A DNA stretch of 64,000 bases from Rostratula benghalensis (Eukaryota; Chordata; Aves; Charadriiformes; Rostratulidae), in assembly GCA_013399305.1 (NCBI GenBank), contig VXAI01000035.1, forward strand, positions 3,754,696 to 3,818,695, written 5' to 3'. The translations under genes were made by a program, and so were the position numbers. Below, piece after piece: positions 57,401-64,000 of the stretch. The notes beneath the pieces are model-generated. The model made no database searches. It saw only the letters and a list, made by a program, of their open reading frames with translations, and had not been told where the DNA came from. Positions within the stretch are counted from its first letter, which is position 1. Every line of letters begins with the position of its first letter.

Positions 57401-58022
57401 TGCTGTGGTTCGTTTTCCAGTTGTAATTAGCTGGGTTTATGAGCTTTGAGTGAAACTAAGTGGAAGAATTTCCATTTGGTTTATGCTTCAGGTAACCCCT
57501 AGAGAAGTGAGAGCATGCGTTGCCTTGTTCTACTGACCATCAGTTTTTAATGTGCACTGTAGCTTGATATTTTGTCTGGTCATCAATATGCTTACCAGCC
57601 TGGTATTAATGGCATTATGAGTGCTAAACATACCTGATGTTTGTGAAGATAATGTGACTCTCTGTTTTGAGAAAAACTTAACATTTAGAAGAGCTTTGAA
57701 GGCTGCAGTCACCTTATTAAGGAAGGAGTTCAGGAATGGCCTTTGGTCATTCTCAGCATGCTTCCTTGCGTTTAAGAGTGAAAAGAGAGATGATAATGTT
57801 GTGCCTGGACTTGTCCATGTAGAGTTTAGGGTACCCTGGGGTTTTCGCATCTAACTGTAAAACAAGCTATAACATGCTTATCCCTGATTTTCTTGTTTTT
57901 CTTTCAACCATTTCAGGGCCCTGCAGGAGTCATTAAATCAAAACTTCATGCTGATTGTCACCCATCGAGAAGTCCAGCGGGAGTACAACCTCAACTTCTC
58001 AGGAAGCAGTACTATTCAGGAG
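3451..58022 (+). CDS. FAF1: FAF1, FAS-associated factor 1 (spliced, 5' portion: exons 1-7)
   Basis: Seven exons join in one frame (45+69+47+209+92+89+106 nt = 219 codons) and give the N-terminal third of FAF1, a protein of about 650 residues. In other vertebrates FAF1 is a ubiquitin-binding adaptor: UBA binds polyubiquitinated proteins, UBL1 binds Hsp70, the C-terminal UBX recruits VCP/p97, and the N-terminal region binds FAS. It acts in proteasomal and ER-associated degradation and in apoptosis and NF-kB signalling. Visible here are UBA (about residues 1-57), a Ser/Thr/Pro-rich linker (about 58-98), UBL1 (about 99-178) and the first part of UBL2 (185 onward). All donors are GTAAG- or GTGAG-like and all acceptors have polypyrimidine-AG. 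The UAS, coiled-coil and UBX exons lie beyond the window. There are no frameshifts or premature stops. Identification rests on my memory of the family, but the match is near-complete over UBA. Confidence 0.97.
11135..11250 (+). repeat. A/C-rich low-complexity tract
   Basis: About 115 bp made almost only of A and C, alternating A-runs and C-runs (AAACAAAC, AACCCC types). It is strand-asymmetric simple sequence and any translation of it is meaningless. Confidence 0.85.
13735..14170 (+). mobile_element. old CR1 retrotransposon fragment
   Basis: Recognisable but heavily diverged 3' part of CR1 in sense orientation. It shows the segment equivalent to '[12 protein letters not shown]' (about 13743-13790), the 'EHWNRLP'-equivalent stretch GAAGCACTGGAACAGGCTGC (about 14067-14087), and a decayed 3' tail. 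All frames are broken. It is much older than the CR1 at 19.7 kb. Confidence 0.75.
15300..15900. other. GC-rich block inside intron 1, possible enhancer or unannotated exon
   Basis: About 600 bp clearly richer in G+C than the surrounding intron, with overlapping open frames on both strands (the longest, 149 codons, on the minus strand at 15306-15755). No protein was recognised. It contains TGAGTCAGCA (15615-15624, AP-1/NF-E2/MAF type) followed by a CAGCTG E-box (15626-15631), plus further CAGCTG copies near 15769 and 15863. I favour a regulatory element over a gene, weakly. Confidence 0.35.
17748..17771 (+). repeat. poly(T) run, 24 nt
   Basis: An uninterrupted T tract in the middle of unique intron sequence. 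Read on the minus strand it is a poly(A) run, but no retrocopy is recognisable beside it. Confidence 0.9.
18331..18376. repeat. two adjacent AT-rich inverted repeats
   Basis: GTAGTA/TACTAC arms flank a six-T loop (18331-18348). Immediately after, AATTAAGTGTAT and ATATACTTAATT (11 of 12 complementary) flank a 4-nt loop (18349-18376). Together they could extrude as tandem hairpins. Confidence 0.7.
19720..20093 (+). mobile_element. CR1 retrotransposon, 3' end, sense orientation
   Basis: A 5'-truncated copy covering the end of CR1 ORF2 and its 3' tail. The frame at 19843-20049 reads [20 protein letters not shown], then [21 protein letters not shown], the usual CR1 C-terminus. It ends with AACTCGATGATCTTTAAGGT and ATCCTATGATTTTGTGATT-like terminal repeats. 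It is moderately young and lies about 540 bp upstream of exon 2. Confidence 0.95.
20634..20702 (+). CDS. FAF1: FAF1 exon 2, residues 16-38 (UBA core)
   Basis: A 69-nt, phase 0/0 exon encoding the UBA core that begins [17 protein letters not shown] and ends at NNWDLV. The acceptor is a pyrimidine-rich tract ending TTTTTAG (AG at 20632-20633) and the donor is GTAAGT at 20703. The Thr-Gly-Ile loop after helix 1 is the counterpart of the canonical UBA Met-Gly-Phe/Tyr loop used for ubiquitin binding. Because the exon is a multiple of 3, skipping it would keep frame but destroy the UBA fold. Confidence 0.97.
21027..21060. repeat. short hairpin downstream of exon 2
   Basis: CTTGTGT (21036-21042) and ACACAAG (21047-21053) pair perfectly around an ATCG tetraloop, and outer CAAAAA/TTTTTG arms extend the stem with a small asymmetric bulge. 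It lies 325 bp past the exon 2 donor. Confidence 0.7.
22099..22145. repeat. tandem AATGCATTAAAT repeat plus 24-bp palindrome
   Basis: AATGCATTAAAT occurs at 22099-22110 and again at 22112-22123. The second copy overlaps a perfect inverted repeat, ATTTTAAAGTA (22122-22132) and TACTTTAAAAT (22135-22145), with a 2-bp centre. Confidence 0.75.
22201..22229 (+). repeat. (CTTTT)n microsatellite
   Basis: A T-run followed by four CTTTT units, a pyrimidine-only tract. Confidence 0.85.
23681..24470 (-). mobile_element. CR1 retrotransposon, antisense, about 790 bp
   Basis: The longest well-preserved CR1 in the window, in minus orientation with its 3' tail at 23681 (CCACAGAATCACAG...). On the minus strand, positions 24375-24064 read as CR1 reverse-transcriptase C-terminal sequence, including [20 protein letters not shown] and [20 protein letters not shown]. 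Positions 23947-23762 read [20 protein letters not shown] and then [17 protein letters not shown]. Near 24412-24430 the GKCRV segment runs into a stop, so the copy is dead. Its 5' end is truncated. Confidence 0.95.
24471..24690. other. GC-moderate stretch beside the CR1, unassigned
   Basis: About 220 bp upstream (in CR1 orientation) of the recognisable CR1. Open frames run on both strands. It could be a more diverged part of the same element or unrelated DNA; I could not align it to CR1 ORF2. Confidence 0.3.
26388..26412 (+). repeat. poly(T) run, 25 nt
   Basis: An uninterrupted T tract preceded by a short A-run (26374-26383), giving a small A/T inverted repeat. Confidence 0.9.
26640..27391 (+). 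mobile_element. CR1 retrotransposon, sense, about 750 bp, degraded
   Basis: Sense-orientation CR1 with the segment [19 protein letters not shown] and then [15 protein letters not shown] (26770-26903). The 'MKFNKAKH' equivalent precedes it near 26672-26700, and GAGGAGAGGCTGAGGGAATTGG follows in pieces near 27002. The 3' tail is GGACTTGATGATCTGAAAGG... CTGAGTGATTCTATGATGA. Several stops and frameshifts occur, so it is inactive. Confidence 0.93.
35377..35435 (+). repeat. 59-bp homopyrimidine tract, (CTTTT)n-derived
   Basis: Only C and T for about 59 bases, beginning as CTTTT units and decaying into longer T-runs. It is capable of triplex formation and is a typical polymorphic locus. Confidence 0.85.
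36099..36568 (-). mobile_element. CR1 retrotransposon, antisense
   Basis: Minus orientation, tail first: ATCATAGAATGGTTTGGGTT and GGAAGGGACCTTAAAGATAA. Then come CTTCTCTGGGCAACCTGTTC and TTCTTCCTAATATCTAATCT, and finally ATCATCTTTGTGGCCCTCCT. On the minus strand its inner end reads [15 protein letters not shown]. It is truncated near 36568, where the sequence becomes unique. Confidence 0.95.
37703..37760 (-). mobile_element. short antisense CR1 tail fragment
   Basis: About 58 bp of CR1 3' end in minus orientation (CAGAATCATTGAATTTTC, AAGGGACCTTTAAGATCATC, TAGTCCAACCATC). It stops at the target site of the sense CR1 that follows. Confidence 0.8.
37761..38290 (+). mobile_element. internally deleted CR1 with 15-bp target-site duplication
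   Basis: Identical AATATCTCTATACAA at 37761-37775 and 38276-38290 flank the element. Inside, a frame from about 37830 to 38178 carries the CR1 reverse-transcriptase N-terminal part: [20 protein letters not shown], then [10 protein letters not shown], and VDVVYLDFS (motif A). At about 38170 it jumps to the extreme 3' end (GGTTGGACTAGATGATCTTA... CTATGATTCT). The YxDD-containing palm, thumb and ORF2 C-terminus are missing, so it cannot be active. About 40 bp of pyrimidine-rich filler lies between the left duplication and the first recognisable CR1 sequence. Confidence 0.85.
41184..41605 (+). mobile_element. CR1 3' end with internal tandem duplication
   Basis: Sense CR1. The segment from GAGGGTGGTGAGGCACTGGA to TTTGAGCAACCTG occurs twice, at about 41193-41292 and 41427-41526 (offset 234 bp). 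The upstream CR1 part (GACTCTTTGTCAGGAAGCGT... ACCAGAAAGAAATTCTTTCC) lies between the copies. One 135-codon frame (41198-41605) runs through both, reading [20 protein letters not shown] and later [20 protein letters not shown]. The tail CCTTTCCATGGTTCTATGAC closes the element. Inactive and 5'-truncated. Confidence 0.93.
41740..42160. promoter_or_regulatory. GC-moderate block with E-boxes just upstream of exon 3
   Basis: This 420-bp stretch of intron 2 contains CG dinucleotides that are rare elsewhere in the intron. It has two CACGTG E-boxes (41864-41869 and 41942-41947) and an inverted repeat CCTGAC-CAC-GTCAGG (41907-41921) followed by GGTCA. It could be an enhancer. Open frames on both strands encode nothing recognised. 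Confidence 0.3.
42386..42432 (+). CDS. FAF1: FAF1 exon 3, residues 39-54
   Basis: A 47-nt exon encoding [15 protein letters not shown] plus two bases of the codon for Ser54, the last helix of UBA and its exit. The acceptor is TTCTCTTTTTCAG just before 42386 and the donor is GTAAGC at 42433. It ends in phase 2, which matches the single leading T of exon 4 (AG|T, Ser). This short exon lies at the end of the 21.7-kb intron 2. Skipping it would shift the frame. Confidence 0.96.
43197..43204. other. unresolved bases (8 N)
   Basis: Eight N lie directly after a T-rich low-complexity run (43170-43195). This is probably a homopolymer-related assembly or scaffold gap; the true length may differ. Confidence 0.99.
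44415..44446. repeat. alternating inverted repeats AAACCAGTTT / AAACTGGTTT
   Basis: AAACCAGTTT (44415-44424), its exact reverse complement AAACTGGTTT (44426-44435) and AAACCAGTT (44438-44446) follow one another with 1-2 bp spacing. The core resembles CP2/Grainyhead (AACYGGTT) and MYB (YAACKG) sites. Confidence 0.7.
45485..45693 (+). CDS. FAF1: FAF1 exon 4, residues 54-124 (linker and start of UBL1)
   Basis: A 209-nt exon. It first encodes EYGGET and a Ser/Thr/Pro/His-rich low-complexity linker (about residues 60-91). Then comes the conserved [19 protein letters not shown] segment and the first beta strands of UBL1 (RNVDVVLED), ending in the first base of Gly124. The acceptor is TATTTTTCAG and the donor is GTAAGG at 45694. 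The linker differs from what I recall of mammalian FAF1 in many positions and appears one residue longer, while the flanking blocks are nearly unchanged. A linker can tolerate this. A 220-bp A/C-only tract starts about 45 bp past the donor. Confidence 0.95.
45741..45962 (+). repeat. A/C-rich tract next to the exon 4 donor
   Basis: About 220 bp almost devoid of T and poor in G on the coding strand, alternating A-runs with CCCC/CCCAAA blocks. It starts 48 bp downstream of the exon 4 splice donor. In RNA it would be CA/C-rich, a type of sequence bound by hnRNP L and PCBP proteins. It resembles the tract in intron 1 at 11135-11250. Confidence 0.85.
46599..46611 (-). promoter_or_regulatory. CTCF-like motif, minus strand
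   Basis: On the minus strand it reads CCACTAGGTGGCA, matching the CTCF core CCASYAGRKGGCR. Located in intron 4. Confidence 0.45.
46965..48640 (+). mobile_element. long, ancient CR1 remnant
   Basis: About 1.7 kb of decayed sense CR1. Recognisable parts in order: a piece like the ORF2 linker region ([15 protein letters not shown] reading near 47090); the reverse-transcriptase block with [15 protein letters not shown] (about 47430-47480); GTCCCTCAGGGATTGATTCT near 47698-47717 (the 'PQGSVLGP' block); the '[20 protein letters not shown]' segment near 47850-47905; '[19 protein letters not shown]' near 48105-48160; and GGTGGTGAAGTACCTGGAGC near 48468. Frames are broken throughout and pieces are missing between blocks, especially between 47.1 and 47.4 kb. 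Confidence 0.8.
49121..49212 (+). CDS. FAF1: FAF1 exon 5, residues 124-154 (UBL1 middle)
   Basis: A 92-nt exon encoding [20 protein letters not shown] and then [11 protein letters not shown], the helix and following strands of the UBL1 beta-grasp fold. It enters with two bases completing Gly124 (G|GA) and leaves in phase 0. The acceptor is TTCTCTTTAG and the donor is GTAAGT at 49213. Compared with the mammalian protein as I remember it there are several substitutions (for example Asp for Glu at 125, Arg-Phe for Gln-Ile at 128-129, Ala for Val at 138), mostly conservative. Confidence 0.95.
49213..49574 (+). other. FAF1 intron 5 (362 bp)
   Basis: A short intron, GTAAGT to CCCCTCAG. A G-run (about 49359-49366) lies in its middle. 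Nothing else was recognised. Confidence 0.93.
49575..49663 (+). CDS. FAF1: FAF1 exon 6, residues 155-184 (end of UBL1)
   Basis: An 89-nt exon encoding [20 protein letters not shown] and the PPP-Ser-rich exit linker LPPPSSSHS, ending with GG of Gly184. It closes the UBL1 fold. The acceptor is TTTTCTCCCCTCAG and the donor is GTAAGT at 49664. Only 362 bp of intron separate it from exon 5, the shortest intron in the window. Confidence 0.95.
50330..50342 (+). promoter_or_regulatory. CTCF-like motif, plus strand
   Basis: CCACTAGAGGGTG matches the CTCF core except for T in place of the usual C near the end. Located in intron 6, 3.7 kb from the minus-oriented site in intron 4. Confidence 0.4.
52198..52360 (-). 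mobile_element. CR1 tail fragment, antisense, 160 bp
   Basis: Starts GTCATAGAATGGTTAGAGTT and GGAAGGGACCTTAAAGATCA, continues CCCCTGCCCTGGGCAGGGAC and CAGGTTGCTCAAAGCCTCAT, and ends at CTTCTCTGGGCAATC. It keeps only the last 160 bp of the element, a typical severe 5' truncation. Confidence 0.95.
54272..54296 (+). repeat. poly(A) run, 25 nt
   Basis: An uninterrupted A tract in unique intron DNA. No polyadenylation signal or retrocopy was recognised beside it. Confidence 0.9.
57917..58022 (+). CDS. FAF1: FAF1 exon 7, residues 184-219 (start of UBL2)
   Basis: A 106-nt exon whose first G completes Gly184. It then encodes [20 protein letters not shown] and [15 protein letters not shown], the first beta hairpin of the second ubiquitin-like domain. 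The acceptor is CATTTCAG (AG at 57915-57916) and the donor is GTGAGT at 58023, phase 0. The following exon of the family (starting Val-Lys-Arg-Asn-Val-Tyr) is not found before the window ends. Confidence 0.96.
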
Positions 58023-61000
58023 GTGAGTGCTGTTTCACAGCTGAGGAGTAAATGTAGCTCATTATAGCTAACGCCAGCTCTGTTAAAGAAGGTTTACATG
58101 GTCTTGATGGATCATCCTTTATTTTATTAGTCTTTTATTTTTTTTTTTTTTTTTAATGAACTGGATCATGAATATTGCTGTAATCTGGTTAAAGAATTTA
58201 GCCTAAAACAGGTTTTCTGTTAAATTACACAGAAAAGATGCTTCTTTAGTATAGTAGCAACAATACACGAAAAGTGTTTGAGTTATTCAAGGGCGATGAG
58301 GAAAGGCAGTTTCTCAAAGGACACCTTTATCTTTAAGCCCCTTGACCTCCCTCTGTCTCCCTTCCTTTCAGCCAGCTCCATCTCCATTTTGTAGGCACCT
58401 CTACCCTTGCTGGTTGCTGTCGGTAGCGCTGTGATTCTCACTGCTGTGGGAGCCAAAGGGGTTTGTGTGTAATGGGCGTCGCTGCCGTTCTGTGCAGCGG
58501 CCAGCAAGGGGTGATATTGTCGAGAGCTTCCTCAGAATTCAGTCCTCCAGGAACTAATGTCTCTACCGCGACTCCGGACCCTCTGAATTTAGAACCAGCA
58601 GTCCTTGCCTATTTTAAAAACTCCTCTCTAAAGCCAAAGGTTTGTGTCTGATGCTCCATGGTGTTTCCAGCGCCAGATGTTTTGGGTGTTGTTTTCCGTA
58701 TAACCCACTAACTTCTGGAAACGCGGCAAACGATCTACAAATGTGAATCTTCAGACTTCACATTACAAAATATTGAGATTAAATGTTTGCTTTTCAAATT
58801 AAATGTATGTTTGCTGTTGGTCTGATGCTTCTCTCAGTCTTTCAGGGTTAAACAGACTTTATTTAAGTTTTTTGTGCCACATGCTGACATCATACCCAGA
58901 ATTTTTTTAAGTTCTGTAATATTAGCTATAGGAGCAGTATCTCATCCGACACTGGAAAGTGATCATTATCTGTTCTCATTGTGAATCCTGTTATTCTTAA
59001 GATCTAAATTCTGATCTTTCCCCTGAGTGAAAGCCTGCTTTCTACTTTACCTTTTTAAACCAATTATAGTAAGTTTCGGGGGTGTTTTTTTAATAAAATA
59101 GACAAACAGAGTTGCATCAGTCTGTTTTTTTTGAGGGGCCAAGCTCTCACTCTTTACATTCAAAAATGAGTTGAATATTTATGGAAATAAATGCTCCGAC
59201 TATTTGTTTTTAATTTCAAAATGGTGAGATTCTGAAAGAAAACGTGTGCATGTTGTCTGTTTGATTATTTTTATTTTTTTATTATCTATGGTATGTCAAT
59301 TATTGCTTTGCTGGTGGGTCCTCCCTGACTCAAAGGAACCAGAGAGCTGTGACAGTGCAGGGGAATCTGGGCTGCCTTTACATGCACTGAAATTTTCTTG
59401 TTTGTTGGTAGTGGCAGGTTACAGTCAACATATTAACATACAAAACCGACTTAAATTAAGTCAGTTATGATGTTCACCATCTAAATGGCTAAAATAAAAA
59501 AAACCCACCCTACTGCCCCTTAATCAGCATGAACATCTAGCCTTTTGTTGCCTTTCTGTTGTGTACCTAAGTGTTACATCTGATACAGTTTTTAAAATTA
59601 TGAAGACGATCTCTGAGGCTAAAAAGAGAACTCGGGACCTTCTTGTGCAGCTGATGCTGAACAGGTGAATATTCTGTCTGTGCAAAGGCTCAGGGGAGTC
59701 AGTGGGGATTTGGCTGAGGTAAAAGGGGCTGGCGAACATTTGTATAATTGTAGAAAACAACCACTCTTCTGTATGTTAACTCCTTAATAGCTTTTTAATT
59801 TTTTTTTTTCTTCTTTTAGCATAGAATGACCATTGTAACAGATGATGGATGATTCTAGTTAGTCTGTGCGATTTGGAAGAGTTGGTAGTACCTTTCATTC
59901 TCTTTTCTCTCTTTTCTCCCTTGTCTCTCTCCTCTCAAGGCACTGTTAGATTATTAGTATTATCATTTTTCCCCTCCTCTTTGTCACACTTTAACAAATT
60001 AATAGTTTACTTTCCTTCTGGTATGTTTTTGTAATCGTGGAAAAGCTCTGTATGAGTTGCATTTGCCAACCACAAGAGGGCAGGAAGGACTATTCAATTA
60101 TTACCTACAAATGCCGTTCAGTGTTTTCAAATTAGCTCCTGGTATATTAACAAAAAGGAGTATAATGGCCAAGTTATTGTTTGATTTACAGATAATTGGC
60201 ATATTGCAGGAAGGAGACTTAATTTCACCCTTTTAAATTAAACAGGGAGATTTAAAAAGACATAAAATATTCATTAATGTTCAGTGATTATAAAGCAGTG
60301 GCATATATTTATTCTACCTTTATTACTGTTTCGATGGGAAAATACTGCAAATATTTCAGAAATCGACTTGGCCATACTGACAAGTTGAAATGTTTAAGCA
60401 GTGTTAATGCAATCTACTCACACGTTATATCCTATGCAGAACGATTCAAAATGACTACATCAATTATTAAAAGAAATATTTCAAATTCTATAAATGTTCT
60501 TCTGCTTGCCACAGTTGGCTGCAACTGTCTCTCCAGGGATAGTTGTAAATTTTGTTGTTATTATTAGCACCACGAATTTTAAGGAATGGATATTTTTTCC
60601 AAGTGTCTCAAAAAATCCCTACCACACCAACCCCCCAACTCCACTACCCTTTCAAAACTGTCATAAATATTTTTGCAATGGATTAAATGCAAAATCCAGT
60701 GAGCTCTGAGCTGTGCTTTTACTGAACTACTGTTGCTTCAGTTCTCTGATACCGTTTTGTTTAATTGGTTAGAAGGCATGTTTCCTAGTAAATGATGTAT
60801 GGATGAATCGTTATTTCAAAAAAATCCTACTGTTTAAAGGGGAAACAATGTGGCAAAATATTCTCTGAGAAGCCCAAAGCTGTAGTGCTCATGTCTGCTT
60901 CCACAATTTCTTGTGTATTAATTCAATAGCTAGATTTTGGATGGTACCTGAAAATGCATGTTTTTGTTTTGGGGTTTTTTTAACGTGCTTTATCTACATC

Positions 61001-64000
61001 TTCAACTGTTTACGCATTAAGATTTAATTTCTCAGCTTAAAAAAAAAAGTTACATTCAATTTTATTGATGTGGGATTATGAGAGTATAGGGAATCTTCAG
61101 AAATGAAATAAAAAATAAAACTGAATTTGTGCAGAATTCTGGATGTTGGATTTTTACTGTGAATTGAGCAGGGGAGTTGTTAACTTTGAAAGTTAATGAT
61201 AACATGTTGGCCTAAATTGCAAATTAATCTGTGTCACAGGTTTTTGACATCTGTTTGTTCTTGTAAAATTGCAGTATTAAATTAATTCTGGGGAGATACT
61301 GTTCTGGGAAAAAATAATGATTACTTTTTTTCCACTATTCGCATTTCGAAGTGGAAATTAGTAGGTTTTGTGCCAGTTTGGAGATGGCAAATTAATACAT
61401 TTCAATAAGTTTCCAATGTATTATATGGTTAAATAAGGACAATCCTGACAAATTGAACTCCTAATACTTACGAGACTAAATGGAGTTTTCTGTCTGAATA
61501 CTTGCTTCTTATTCTGCTAAGATAATTTGTAGAGGTTATCCGCAGTTGGAGTGAGAGAATTTTTAAACTTTGATTTGAGAAGCTTTGTGCTAAATTACTA
61601 CAAGGCATTGCCACACTCATCATAACTTGTTTTCTGTCTACTCTTACGAACTTCTTCTCATTTAGAAACAAACATTTCTACTTTTCATTTTTGCAAGTTT
61701 TAGTTGTATCATTTGATGGAGGTGAAGGACAGCCCTCTTCAAAGGGGAGAAATTTTAAATGGTTCATGGAAGGCAAGTTTGTGTTCTTGTTCTGGAACAG
61801 AGAAACTGATTTGTGAAAAACTTTCTGAATTTGAGTTCTTGTCACAGTAGCATGCTTAACACTTGTTATTGATTCAGTCTGTGGTGTATGAGAATAAAAC
61901 CAATTTTTTTGGGGTTCTCAAAATGAGAACTCCTCAACAAGGAGTTTGAGTTTGTCTGTTTTACTGTTGCTATAGTCGTTGAAGCCTTTTTGTGATTCCT
62001 GTGTGCAGGATTACAGAAACATCTAGTGTACACAAGCTGTGGCTGCTAAAGGGTGGATGAGTTAAATATGCAGAAGCCTCAGGCCTTCTTGTAAATTGGT
62101 GATTTTTGTTTTGTAACTGCTGGAGATTCTAGTTGAGAAAATTTAGGTAAAGCATGTACTGGGCACTATAATTCCTAGTAAAACATAAAACCTGTGCAAA
62201 CAATGCAAAGAAGATGTGAGCTCTAAAGAGTGGCTGCCTCTGTATAGCTGCATCTGCTCTTTATTCCCTTCTTTAGCCAATAACCTAATCAGAGGCTTGC
62301 TGCTTAGCATCCCCGTCACCTGTGATAGGTAATATATTTGTTCTTTGTTCCCTATAGACTTACTGGCTAAGGGGGAATATGAAAAGCAATGTATCCAATA
62401 GCACTCCAGGCAGGAGGAGGAACTATTTGTGCATACAACTGCTTGGGCTGAGATAAACTATAAATTCTGTGTTGAGGGACTCTAGTGACAGTTTGAAGTC
62501 CTTTGTGCTGAATATTTTTAAACTTTTTTTGATAAGTGGACGAATGTAAAACGAGATACAAACCCAGCATTTATAAACACGCAGGCAGAAACCTTATCTA
62601 AAAGGCCTAAATAAACGTAATATATAAATAGAGTTAAGCAGCTGAAATCCTTTCAGCACGCAGAAAAATAATCCAGCTGAAGGTCTAGCACCTTTTTCAG
62701 AACTGATTTGTTGGTATCTGTACAAAATATTTTCAAGCCAATTGTTGTTGGGTGAGATCATCCCCAGTAAAGGTCAGACATTGGCATGGGGACATGGAAT
62801 GTATATATAAATAATGTTCTTCTTTTTAATGTTATAGCTCAGTAATTACAATAAAATACGTTTACCAGAGATCAGAACATGGATATATCCAAATCTGATG
62901 TATACATTAATAGTTTTAGAAAGAGTTGTGTTCTGTTTTGAGGTTTTTAACTTGCTTGAATATTGTTGAAAACTATTCTCATGCTAATAAAAATCAGTAA
63001 CTAACATTTTTTGATATTTAATAGGAGATGGACAAACATTTTATACTAATTGTTCAATAATTTTCTTACTATGCAAGAAGCTGTAAAATTTTTTTTTGCT
63101 ATACTAATTGCACTTGAGACACATTCTTTTTGAGAAATCTGAATATTTTGTTTGCTTTTTAAATAAACCTGTCCTGTAAAAATTATATTAAATTTATGGT
63201 GAGTCATAAGAGCAGTATACATAATTTAAACATCTATCGCTGTGATACCATCAGTGTTCTACAGTGGTAAATGAGTACTGGCTAGCAAGCTAGGTTTTGA
63301 CTTTTTAAATAAGGAGAGAAAAATCTATTTTTATAAAACTAAATCAACTTCTTGATTTGGTTGTTGGCTGCTTTTTTTTTTTTTTTCCTTCCTTTTAAAG
63401 AGAACCAGCACATTGCTCAACTGAAATGTATTTGCTGAAAGAAATCCTTGATAAACTTTTTGTAAATGGCCATGTGTCAGGAATTACATGAGAAAGAAGT
63501 TCCTTGGGAAATAAAGAGAAAATACCTTTTATGTACCTGTTCAAAAGTGATAGCTTTATTAGGCACTTAAAATAGCTTAATATCTGACTGTGGAGATGTG
63601 TTTCAAAGAGATTGTATTGATAAACATATAGAATCCTTATTCTTTTTCTTTTTATGCAACAGAAACAGCAATAGGAGCCAAAGAAAGGGCACTCTTTTAC
63701 TCCTCTCTTAATTATGAAGCTTAATATATTCCTGACAGAGTATGTTTCATAACCTGTAATTTGGTTTTGGTGGGTTTGGACGTGCATATCATTAAAGAAC
63801 CGATCTTCAGTTATCAAAAAGTAGTAAACATGGACATTTTTATATGCAAGAAAAGGCAGAGAGTAAATAATTGCACTGGTGACCAATACTGTAATAATCC
63901 TGTTTTACAATATGCACTTGACAGGTTGTAATAGTGCTAATTGAAGAGACTAATTCACACTTGCTTCATTCTATTCAAAGGCAAAATCAGCAGCTTGTTT
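58023..64000 (+). other. FAF1 intron 7, 5' part (runs off the window)
   Basis: Begins GTGAGT. AT-rich and free of recognisable CR1. A CG-containing pocket lies at about 58430-58580 and a CTCF-like site at 60070. The stretch 60060-60760 may be a conserved noncoding element. No next FAF1 exon was found. Confidence 0.85.
60070..60084 (+). promoter_or_regulatory. CTCF-like motif, plus strand
   Basis: CCACAAGAGGGCAGG fits the CTCF core well, with A replacing the usual C/T at one position. It is the best plus-strand match in the window, in intron 7. Confidence 0.5.

Larger units (their letters stand above)
49664..57916 (+). other. FAF1 intron 6 (8,253 bp)
   Basis: GTAAGT to ATTTCAG. Contains one CR1 fragment, a CTCF-like site and an A25 run. 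The rest is unique. GC pockets with CG dinucleotides occur at about 55290-55400, and open frames on both strands at 56.6-57.85 kb are described as findings. Confidence 0.9.

Noticed and set aside
58023..64000. Next FAF1 exon (rest of UBL2)
   Set aside because: I searched by eye for the Val-Lys-Arg-Asn-Val-Tyr start after a pyrimidine-AG and found none. It should lie to the right of the window.

Overview
This window looks like a piece of a bird nuclear genome. It is AT-rich with long introns and scattered, mostly 5'-truncated CR1 (chicken repeat 1) non-LTR retrotransposons. Their tails read as variants of GGTTGGAAGGGACCTTAAAGATCATC on one strand or the complement on the other, ending in ATTCTATGATTCT-like repeats. 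I saw no Alu- or L1-like elements. I cannot name the species.

The only protein-coding gene I can support is FAF1 (FAS-associated factor 1) on the + strand. Seven exons join in frame with consensus GT/AG boundaries: 3451-3495, 20634-20702, 42386-42432, 45485-45693, 49121-49212, 49575-49663 and 57917-58022. Together they make 657 nt, or 219 codons. They encode the N-terminal UBA domain, a Ser/Thr/Pro-rich linker, the first ubiquitin-like domain and the start of the second. The UAS and UBX domains must lie beyond the right edge, because I found no further exon after 58022.

Layout. Positions 1-3450 hold the promoter side: CpG-rich pockets at 1-250 and 1430-1870, two poly(A) runs, and a strong CpG island (about 2270-3500) with G-quadruplex motifs, a CACGTG E-box and a (CCT)12 tract in the presumptive 5' leader. 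In other vertebrates CDKN2C lies head-to-head with FAF1, so this island may be a shared divergent promoter; no CDKN2C coding sequence is visible here. Intron 1 (17.1 kb) holds an old CR1, a younger CR1 and an unexplained GC-rich block at 15.3-15.9 kb. Intron 2 (21.7 kb) is the most repeat-rich. It has five CR1 loci, including an internally deleted copy with a 15-bp target duplication and a copy with an internal tandem duplication. Introns 3-5 are short; intron 4 starts with an A/C-only tract and holds a long, decayed CR1. Intron 6 (8.3 kb) and the visible 6 kb of intron 7 are mostly unique AT-rich DNA, with CTCF-like sites and possible conserved noncoding stretches.

I found no rRNA, tRNA, CRISPR array or any convincing new biological system. 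The most interesting signals are the two rearranged CR1 copies, the A/C tract beside the exon 4 donor, a few perfect palindromes and the enhancer-like GC blocks.
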